Below, in pieces: positions 58,185 through 64,000 of a stretch of DNA of 64,000 bases. Origin of the DNA: CAYJMQ01 sp964392415 (GTDB lineage: Bacteria; Bdellovibrionota; JACOXK01; 2-02-FULL-40-11); the NCBI GenBank assembly GCA_964392415.1, contig CAYMPL010000001.1, positions 10,618 to 74,617 of the forward strand, in the 5' to 3' direction. The translations under genes were made by a program, and so were the position numbers. The notes beneath the pieces were generated by a model. That model was given only the letters and a program-made list of their open reading frames with translations. It was not told the DNA's origin and made no database searches. Position 1 is the stretch's first letter. The number at the start of each line of letters is the position of its first letter.

Positions 58185-58313
58185 ATGGATAAGTCAAGAA
58201 AAAAACATTTTTTACGTCGGGAGTTGGAAAAAAAAGTATTTGCGAAAAACAGAGATTCCGTGTTATTAGAAGAAAAACTGCTTTTGGAAGACGGGGGTTT
58301 AAATAATGATTAA
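58185..58313 (+). CDS. Tiny uncharacterised basic protein (42 residues)
   Basis: A short frame (MDKSRKKHFLRRELEKKVF...) of 42 residues, basic then acidic, predicted helical. A TAAAAT -10 box (58173-58178) places +1 at the ATG, so a leaderless mRNA is likely. The next tiny gene overlaps its stop. No family was recognised. Confidence 0.45.
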   Translation: MDKSRKKHFLRRELEKKVFAKNRDSVLLEEKLLLEDGGLNND

Positions 58314-58485
58314 ACAGGATGCCCGGCTTGTGGATAAACGGGTTATCAAAAGACATATCGCACATAATCTTCTTACAGAGAAGGAATTCAAGTCTTATCT
58401 TGCTTCGCTGAAGGATTCTTCTTCCTCAGCCGAAGAGATTGATATTAACGAAGATGATGCACGTAAGATTTTAGATAAATCTTAG
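58306..58485 (+). CDS. Tiny conserved-type protein (59 residues)
   Basis: The 59-residue product (KQDARLVDKRVIKRHIAHN, LLTEKEFKSYLASL, then an acidic tail) resembles small deltaproteobacterial proteins in which a DxRxVDRR-like start is followed by an EF/DY helix, but the match is from memory and tentative. The overlap with the previous frame (ATGATTAA) and with the convergent selD 3' end supports it as a real gene. Function unknown. Confidence 0.5.
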   Translation: MIKQDARLVDKRVIKRHIAHNLLTEKEFKSYLASLKDSSSSAEEIDINEDDARKILDKS

Positions 58486-59517
58486 AATAGCCCGATCACT
58501 TCTAAAGACCGAACCAATCCGTCGGGATTCCTTTAAACCGGCCGCGTGAAATTTTTTAAGGATCGGGAGGGCTTCCTCCTCCGGCAAGCTGATGAAAAGC
58601 CCCCCTGATGTCTGGGGATCAAAGAAGAGCGTCTCCCATTCTTTTGAAAACGTTCTTTCAAACCAGATGGCATCCTTCACATAGAGTCTATTCGTCCGGT
58701 CCGCGCGTGTAAGCACCCCTTTTTTTGCAAAATAGAGCGCTTCTTCATAGTACGGCAGGCAATCACTTTCGATCAAGAGCCCTTTGCTGCTTGCCTGAGC
58801 CAACTGAAAGGCATGTCCTGTCAGACCAAAACCGGTGATGTCGGTACAGGCATGGATGGTAAATCCCGCCATGATTTCGGCTGCTATTTTATTCAATTGG
58901 GTCATCCAATGGCAGACATATTCGATCGATTCTTTTGACGCCTTTTTCTTTTTGATCGCTGTGGTAAGAATTCCTGTTCCGAGCGGTTTTGTGAGAATCA
59001 GCGCGTCTCCCTCCTGGGCTCCTTTATTCGTATAAATTTTTTTTGGATGAATCAGCCCTGTCACAGCCATCCCATATTTGAGCTCAGGATCGGAAACGGT
59101 GTGTCCCCCCAGTACCACGACGCCTGCTTCCCAGGCTTTATCCTGCCCCCCAGAGAGAATTTTCTGAAATACTTCGATGGGGAGGCTGGAAGGAAAGGCG
59201 GCAACATTGAGCGCGGTTAAAGGATGTCCCCCCATCGCGTAGACATCGCTCAGCGCATTTGCCGCGGCAATTTGTCCATAAATGTAGGGATCATCCACAA
59301 TGGGCGTAAAAAAATCGACCGTCTGCACGAGGGCTATTTCATCCGAAATTTTATAAACGCCGGCATCGTCGGCCGTCTCCGCCCCAACCAGAAGGTTTGG
59401 ATCCGAAGGTGTTTTTAGATGAGCAATAATCTGCCGCAACTCCGTTGGGCTGAATTTAGAGGCTCAACCGGCGCATTTCACTTTTTCAGTGAGGCGCCAA
59501 ATATCTTCTTTCGTCAT
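58471..59517 (-). CDS. selD: Selenide, water dikinase, itself a selenoprotein (in-frame UGA)
   Basis: A conventional reading begins at a TTG at 59439, but the true gene extends to the ATG at 59517 through a TGA at 59466-59464: MTKEDIWRLTEKVKCAG, U, ASKFSPTELRQ. The CxGU phrase matches the SelD active-site loop, where Cys or Sec is catalytic (residue 18 here), followed by Lys. The body has DDAGVYKISDEIALVQTVDFFTP, ALSDVYAMGGHPLTALN, VLGGHTVSDPELKYG and TDITGFGLTGHAFQLA. It makes selenophosphate from selenide and ATP. A hairpin right after the UGA fits a bacterial SECIS, and tRNA-Sec is at 18482. nadA lies 8 bases upstream in the same operon. Confidence 0.93.
59433..59450 (-). promoter_or_regulatory. 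SECIS-like hairpin after the selD UGA
   Basis: The mRNA reads GCC-CAAC-GGA-GUUG-C-GGC, a stem with a 3-base GGA loop and one bulge; the loop starts 21 bases after the UGA, within the usual range for SelB-read bacterial SECIS elements. A further UGAGC / GCUCA pairing (59466-59462 with 59424-59420) closes a lower stem. Confidence 0.65.
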
Positions 59518-59525
59518 ATATGAAT

Positions 59526-60644
59526 TTACGCTGCCGCCGGCTGCCGGCTGATTTCGAGTTTTCGCAGATCTCCCTTAATTTCAAGCATGCGCGAGAGCGC
59601 CTTTTTTGCGTGGCGCCTGATCTGTTCGGGAACGCGAATACGATGGACTTCATCGGAGTATAAATGATCGAGTGTCCAGAGCAAATTGTGGGGGTTGATT
59701 TTATACATGTTTGGACAAAAGGATCGCGCGAGGCCGATGACCTTTTTGTCTTTGTTCCAAATGTCGAGATTGAGCGCATGGTTAATTTCAGTTCCAACAA
59801 GAATGGTTGATCCCGGCGGCGCTTCTTCAACGAACTTTTTAATAAAACTGGTCGATCCGCAGGCATCGGCCATTTCTACCACCTCACGCGTACACTCCGG
59901 ATGAACCACAACGAGCGCCCCTGGATATTTCTCTTTCAAAGTCCGGATCTGTTCTGGCCTGAAAAAGGTGTGAACATGGCAATACCCTTTCCAGAGGATC
60001 ATGCGCGCGTTTGAAATCCCGTCGCGCGTATTTCCACCCAATTCCAGTGTGGGATCCCAGATAATCATCTCCTCTTCTTTGAGCCCCATTTCAAGTGCGG
60101 TGTTTCGTCCTAAATGTTCATCCGGGAAAAAGAAAATTTTATCTGCCCCCTGATGGAAGGTGTGTTTGAATAAAGGGGCGGCGTTCGATGAGGTACAAAC
60201 AGCCCCGTCATATTTTCCACAAAAGGCCTTCAACGCCGCAGTTGAATTCATGTAGGTAATGGGGATAATTTTTTCATGACAGATAGAGGTGATTTCATCC
60301 CAGGCATGTTCGATATCGAAAGAATCCCCCATGTCGGCCATCGGACATCCCGCAAAAAGATTCGGAAGATAAACCGTCTGATCCTCACGCGCGAGAATAC
60401 TCGCCGATTCTGCCATGAAATGAACACCGCAAAAGACAATGTGTTTGGCTTCGGAATTCGCCGCTTTGTCTGACAGATCAAGGGAATCCCCTTGAAAATT
60501 AGAATGGCGAATAACTTCATAGCGCTGGTAGTAGTGACCCAGAATGACGAGGTTTTTCCCATACTCTCTGCGTCTCGTTTCAATACGGTTGTAAATTTCC
60601 TCTGACGTCAGTTTTAAGTATTCTTGAGGAAGATAACTTGCCAT
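59526..60644 (-). CDS. nadA: Quinolinate synthase
   Basis: The 372-residue protein has LGHYYQRYEV, FAGCPMADM, VHPECTREVVEMAD and SFCPNMYKIN, giving the three cysteines that hold the 4Fe-4S cluster, plus HVHTFFRPEQI and VGTEINHAL. It condenses iminoaspartate and DHAP to quinolinate in NAD synthesis. It is followed 8 bases later by selD. No nadB or nadC gene is nearby. Confidence 0.95.
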   Translation of the reverse strand: MASYLPQEYLKLTSEEIYNRIETRRREYGKNLVILGHYYQRYEVIRHSNFQGDSLDLSDKAANSEAKHIVFCGVHFMAESASILAREDQTVYLPNLFAGCPMADMGDSFDIEHAWDEITSICHEKIIPITYMNSTAALKAFCGKYDGAVCTSSNAAPLFKHTFHQGADKIFFFPDEHLGRNTALEMGLKEEEMIIWDPTLELGGNTRDGISNARMILWKGYCHVHTFFRPEQIRTLKEKYPGALVVVHPECTREVVEMADACGSTSFIKKFVEEAPPGSTILVGTEINHALNLDIWNKDKKVIGLARSFCPNMYKINPHNLLWTLDHLYSDEVHRIRVPEQIRRHAKKALSRMLEIKGDLRKLEISRQPAAA

Positions 60645-60729
60645 GCGTTCCCCTTACCGGCTTTTAAATTACCTTTTCCCTTTGGTCCCTTTGGGAAAAG
60701 ATGACTTACCATATGACAGGCTTTTTTCG

Positions 60730-60759
60730 TTGTCAAGAAATGGGAGCTTGCGGTAAACT
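60730..60759 (+). promoter_or_regulatory. Candidate promoter of the HAMP-protein gene
   Basis: TTGTCA (60730-60735), 18-base spacer, TAAACT (60754-60759). The expected +1 is two bases before the ATG at 60768, with no Shine-Dalgarno sequence. Confidence 0.4.
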
Positions 60760-60767
60760 GATTCTCA

Positions 60768-61439
60768 ATGGCGTCTCCCCAGACTCTTCCAGTGGTTCGA
60801 CGACGGAGAACGCAGTACCTCGTTGCCAAGGGCTTCCAAATCCGCTTTTCCCTGTTTTTAACCGTTGTCGGTCTCTTTATCACAGCGATCATCGGTTTTA
60901 TTCTTTATGGCATGCTTATTAAAACACAATCACTTCTGATAGGAACCGGAATAACCACTTCGCCCCAGGTGATCGATTATCTTTCTGAACAGCGGAGTAC
61001 GTATCTCTATTCACTTTTCGGGATATTTGTGTGTGTGACATTGGTACTCATGATTTTTGGCATTTTTGTGTCCCATCGCCTGGCGGGGCCGATTTTTGCG
61101 ATTTCAAGAAAGATGAACGATCTCTGTCATGGAAATTTTAACGCGACTCTGGAACTGAGATCTGCCGACGAATTTCAGGAACTCAAAGAGGTTTACAACA
61201 CACTGGTGCATGCGTTGCAAAATCAGGTAAAGTCAGAGCTTATTAAAGTTCAGTCGGTCATTGAAAATTTAAACACAATAATTAAACAACTTTCTTCTGA
61301 GATAGTCCAACGCGATCTTCGCGCCGCCCTTCGTGAGCTGCAGGCCTATTATAATTATAAAAAGAATCTTATTGAGCCCTCCGCTTCAACCTCGACTTAT
61401 AGGCCATTAGAGCCGACTGAAGATGAACTTCTGAAGTAA
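60768..61439 (+). CDS. Membrane protein with a HAMP domain
   Basis: The 223-residue protein has an N-terminal helix (FSLFLTVVGLFITAIIGFILY), a short extracytoplasmic segment and a second helix (SLFGIFVCVTLVLMIFGIFV), followed by a HAMP domain (HRLAGPIFAISRKMNDLCHGNF) and a helical tail (VKSELIKVQSVIENLNTIIKQL). There is no kinase, cyclase or chemotaxis output domain. It may regulate a partner through its coiled coil. Convergent and adjacent to the BamE-like gene. Confidence 0.8.
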   Translation: MASPQTLPVVRRRRTQYLVAKGFQIRFSLFLTVVGLFITAIIGFILYGMLIKTQSLLIGTGITTSPQVIDYLSEQRSTYLYSLFGIFVCVTLVLMIFGIFVSHRLAGPIFAISRKMNDLCHGNFNATLELRSADEFQELKEVYNTLVHALQNQVKSELIKVQSVIENLNTIIKQLSSEIVQRDLRAALRELQAYYNYKKNLIEPSASTSTYRPLEPTEDELLK

Positions 61440-61442
61440 TCC

Positions 61443-61760
61443 TTATTCTTTTTTGCTTTTTTCCAAAAGCGATTTACGAAAGGGAGAATAGTGATAATCT
61501 GAAACCTTTCCGTCTCTGTCAAAATAGAGCGAAAGGGATTCTGAATTGTCAGGGGTCGTATGAATATACATCCACCACGATTCATCGGCTGTGCGCGTCC
61601 CGTGATAGAGGGGTGTGCCAAATGTGTCATATATTTCTCGTTGGCTTGTTTTTCCAACAACGATGTCTTTGACCTTATCATGAGCAAATTCCCTCTTCGA
61701 TAATCTCGCTGCGCATCCAAAAAGCCCAAAAATAAAAAAAAGGATTATGATTTTTTTCAT
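61443..61760 (-). CDS. BamE/SmpA-like lipoprotein
   Basis: The 105-residue protein has a lipobox (FFIFGLFGCA) and a SmpA/OmlA-type motif, IVVGKTSQREIYDTFGTPLY, then two beta strands (SWWMYIHTTPD, LSLYFDRDGKVSDYHYS). This fits the fold of BamE or other small SmpA/OmlA lipoproteins. No other Bam gene is near. Confidence 0.78.
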   Translation of the reverse strand: MKKIIILFFIFGLFGCAARLSKREFAHDKVKDIVVGKTSQREIYDTFGTPLYHGTRTADESWWMYIHTTPDNSESLSLYFDRDGKVSDYHYSPFRKSLLEKSKKE

Positions 61761-61795
61761 GTTTTCTTTATCGGAAGAATAAAAATAATCTTAAA

Positions 61796-61826
61796 GAGAT
61801 TCCTCGGGCTTCGCCCTCGGAATGAC
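61796..61826 (-). repeat. Dispersed repeat unit between the BamE-like and lyase genes
   Basis: On the minus strand GTCATTCCGAGGGCGAAGCC followed by CGAGGAATCTC. It lies in the gap before the BamE-like gene start. Confidence 0.85.
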
Positions 61827-61843
61827 ACTGGCATTTAGAAAAA

Positions 61844-63229
61844 TTAAAGCGGCTTAAATTTCGCTGTAAAATGGCGCAGCACAGAGTCGGGACGGATGAG
61901 GCGATAGCCGCGAAGCCGCCGTCGTCGCTTCGCAATATCGCCCATAATTTCAAGCAAATAATCGACATGACTCTGGGTGTAAACACGTCTTGGAAATGCG
62001 AGGCGTACCAGCTCCATCGGGGCGGCTGTTTCTTTGCCCGTTTTAGGATCGCATTTTCCAAACATCACACTTCCAATTTCAACAGCCCGGATGCCGCCAG
62101 TCAGATAGAGTTCATTCACAAGCGCCTGACCTGGAAATTTGAGAGGAGGGATGTGTGGTAAAAATTTCTTGGCATCGATATAGATGGCATGCCCGCCGGG
62201 GGGTTCAACGATTGGGATCCCCCGTTTGAGCAGCCCCTCTCCCGCATATTCGACCGAACGGATCCGGTATTTTAAATAATCTTCCTGAATGATCTCGCCA
62301 AATCCTTGTGCCAGCGCCTCCAAATCACGCCCAGAGAGACCGCCGTATGTCGGAAAACCTTCTGTCAAAATTAAAAAGGATCTTGCCTTTTTGGCCCAAT
62401 CCTGATTTTGAAGCCCCAGAAATCCCCCCATATTTCCAAACCCATCTTTTTTCGCAGACATCGTACAGCCGTCAGAAAGTCGAAACATCATCTTGGCAAT
62501 CTCTTCGACCGATCTGTTCTGGTAACCCGGTTCCCGGAGTTTAATAAAATAGGCATTTTCGGCGAAGCGGGCGGCATCGAGAAAAAAAGGAATTTTATAT
62601 CGATGCGCAATTCGATTTGCGCCGCGAATATTTTTCATCGAAACAGGCTGTCCGCCGTTCGAATTATTGGTCACCGTCATCATAATGAGAGGGATGCGTG
62701 AAGCCCCAACTTCTTTGATCAGGTTCTCAAGCTTTTCAAGATCCATATTCCCTTTAAAGGGGCGTCTGAGCGACGTATAGCGGGATTCAGAAACGGGGAG
62801 ATCGAGGGCTTTTGCGCCGACAAATTCAATATTGGCGCGCGTTGTGTCAAAGTGGGTGTTATTGGGAATGATCGGCTGCTTCGATCCCAGAAACCGCACC
62901 GCCGCATGGAATAAGATCTTTTCCGCCGCTCTCCCCTGATGTGTCGGTAAAATCGTGCGATAGCCGGTTAAATCTTTAACGACTTTTTCGAAGCGGAAAA
63001 AACTTTTAGATCCCGCGTATGCTTCATCCCCCTCCATGAGTCTGCTCCACTGAGTTGAACTCATGGCAGCGGTGCCGCTGTCTGTCAGAAGGTCGATCAA
63101 AATATCCTTCGAATGAATATAAAAAGGATTATAGTGCGCCCGCCTGAGGATCCTCAGCCGCTCTGAGCGGCGGGTCATTCGGATTGGCTCAACCATTTTA
63201 ATTTTAAAGGGCTCAATGATCGTTTTCAT
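61844..63229 (-). CDS. tnaA: Tryptophanase / tyrosine phenol-lyase family PLP enzyme
   Basis: The ATG at 63229 overlaps the LolC/E stop (ATGA) and was preferred to an upstream frame. The 461-residue protein starts IEPFKIKMVEPIRMTRRSER, then LLTDSGTAAMSSTQWSRLMEGDEAYAG (broken in the real motif by no gaps), ILPTHQGRAAE, VTNNSNGGQPVSM, FFLDAARFAENAYFI and the PLP-Lys in SDGCTMSAKKDGFGNMGGF. It cleaves an aromatic amino acid to pyruvate, ammonia and indole or phenol; which one needs the specificity residues compared. The gene follows lolC/E in one operon. Confidence 0.92.
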   Translation of the reverse strand: MKTIIEPFKIKMVEPIRMTRRSERLRILRRAHYNPFYIHSKDILIDLLTDSGTAAMSSTQWSRLMEGDEAYAGSKSFFRFEKVVKDLTGYRTILPTHQGRAAEKILFHAAVRFLGSKQPIIPNNTHFDTTRANIEFVGAKALDLPVSESRYTSLRRPFKGNMDLEKLENLIKEVGASRIPLIMMTVTNNSNGGQPVSMKNIRGANRIAHRYKIPFFLDAARFAENAYFIKLREPGYQNRSVEEIAKMMFRLSDGCTMSAKKDGFGNMGGFLGLQNQDWAKKARSFLILTEGFPTYGGLSGRDLEALAQGFGEIIQEDYLKYRIRSVEYAGEGLLKRGIPIVEPPGGHAIYIDAKKFLPHIPPLKFPGQALVNELYLTGGIRAVEIGSVMFGKCDPKTGKETAAPMELVRLAFPRRVYTQSHVDYLLEIMGDIAKRRRRLRGYRLIRPDSVLRHFTAKFKPL

Positions 63230-64000
63230 GTCAGATAGCGGATTCCGTGAAGGGGGTGGAGACGTGAAGCCTTCCAGGCTGGGAAAAAGGAACAAAGTCC
63301 TGTAATCAGAAAGGAGGCAAGTCCAATAACCACAAAATAACTTGCCTGCATCTGAACCGGCACGGAAGTATTATAATAGATATCGGGGAGGCGAATCAGC
63401 TCAAATCGACCCAAAAAGAGACAGATGGCATAGCCGCTTAAAAGTCCGGTCAGAAGGCCAACAGAGCCAATCACCATCCCCTGAAAAAGAAAAATATGAA
63501 GAATCTGGTTTCGATTTGCCCCCATCGCCTTCAGGATCGAAATTTCTTTTCTTTTCGTCATGACCATGCGGGTAACCGTTGTGACAATATTTAAAGCCGC
63601 AACAAGCACCATGAGAAGCAGAATGACAAACATCGCGATCTTCTCAAGTTTGAGCGCATGAAATAAATTCTTGTTGAGCCCGCGCCAATCACGAATCAAA
63701 AGAGACCGCGCCTCCGGCAGCGATTTTATTTTTTGAATAACAATGCCTGTTTTATAAATGTCCGATACCTTGATTTCAATGGCATCGATACGATGAGGAA
63801 CCTCCAGGAAATCCTGGGCGTCTCTCAATGAAACAGTGATAAGCTTTGTGTCGTATTCGTAAAGACCTGTCGCAAAAAGGTTCGCCACATAATAGCTTCT
63901 CATTTTGGGGATGACCCCCAGAGGGCCAGTGGTTTCGATGGTAGAAATCACCTCGACAACATACCCTTCATAGGCGCCGATCGACTGAGCGAGTTCACTT
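63226..64000 (-). CDS. LolC/LolE-type lipoprotein-releasing ABC permease, N-terminus cut by window edge
   Basis: The frame is open to the last base. The visible 257 residues have the periplasmic end (SIGAYEGYVVEVISTIETTG), then the MacB/FtsX permease portion with helices IAMFVILLLMVLVAALNIV, the coupling segment MTKRKEISILKAMGANRNQI and two more helices, ending in FFPAWKASRLHPLHGIRYL. This ending is typical of LolC/E. It releases lipoproteins for transfer to the outer membrane. The LolD ATPase is not in view. Confidence 0.9.
   Translation of the reverse strand, partial: SELAQSIGAYEGYVVEVISTIETTGPLGVIPKMRSYYVANLFATGLYEYDTKLITVSLRDAQDFLEVPHRIDAIEIKVSDIYKTGIVIQKIKSLPEARSLLIRDWRGLNKNLFHALKLEKIAMFVILLLMVLVAALNIVTTVTRMVMTKRKEISILKAMGANRNQILHIFLFQGMVIGSVGLLTGLLSGYAICLFLGRFELIRLPDIYYNTSVPVQMQASYFVVIGLASFLITGLCSFFPAWKASRLHPLHGIRYLT

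Noticed and set aside
5271..61826. Dispersed repeats as a CRISPR or integron attC array
   Set aside because: The copies are irregularly spaced, lie in both orientations, vary in the centre, and no cas or integrase genes are present.

Overview
The window reads as a chromosomal segment of a Gram-negative, moderately AT-rich bacterium, most likely a deltaproteobacterium in the broad sense (Myxococcota, Bdellovibrionota or a related uncultured lineage). The evidence is Lgt with many lipoproteins, outer-membrane barrel-like proteins, a LolC/E permease, a BamE-like lipoprotein, NtrC-type regulation with several good sigma-54 promoters, PilZ proteins, a methylmalonyl-CoA epimerase and a selenocysteine system. 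The lineage call is inference from gene content and style; no marker phylogeny was possible.

Layout. 1-2410: accessory genes (nuclease, lipoproteins, zinc-ribbon membrane protein, XRE regulator) ending at a 3' fragment of a tRNA-Phe, which looks like one edge of an integrated element. 2464-3024: RelE-type toxin-antitoxin pair with its own promoter and operator. 3084-7783: sigma-54 activator, DUF374 acyltransferase, secreted GH3 hydrolase, envelope protein. 7785-10730: three adjacent UROD/MetE-superfamily genes, the last a core methionine synthase. 10800-16977: CtpA protease, EI24 membrane protein, two ArsA-like ATPases, a lipase-like hydrolase, PRPP synthetase. 17068-24684: subtilase, tRNA-Sec, TPR protein, AAA/DUF4143 ATPase, secreted terpene-cyclase-fold protein, SUMF1-domain protein. 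24786-31773: DUF4292 lipoprotein, two Opp-type ATPases, response regulator, lgt, comM, citrate synthase. 31901-43267: cysDNC, tgt-yajC-secDF-recJ, phasin-like protein, queD-folE2-queC-DUF366. 43321-49574: an envelope locus with a lipoprotein metalloprotease, a lipoprotein and a barrel protein, divergent from another lipoprotein; both sides start from sigma-54 promoters. 49695-58485: PhoH, PilZ, histidine kinase, enolase, barrel protein, epimerase, PilZ, rhomboid, HU, two tiny genes. 58471-64000: selenoprotein SelD, NadA, HAMP membrane protein, BamE-like lipoprotein, tryptophanase-family lyase, LolC/E.

Four signals stand out. (1) selD carries an in-frame UGA followed by a SECIS-like hairpin, and the matching tRNA-Sec is in the window. 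(2) A dispersed repeat family of about 30 bp with cores of the GTCATCCTGAG / GTCATTCCGAG type occurs at eleven loci; it has entered coding sequences, supplying a likely start codon, N-terminal extensions, part of a signal peptide and stop codons. (3) Four sigma-54 promoters with exact GG-N10-GC spacing drive comM and three envelope genes. (4) Several genes have a promoter whose expected +1 falls on or within a few bases of the start codon, suggesting frequent leaderless mRNAs. The trio of MetE-like genes, the queuosine cluster ending in a DUF366 gene, and a SUMF1 protein whose 3' end resembles a diversity-generating retroelement variable region are the best candidates for new biology.
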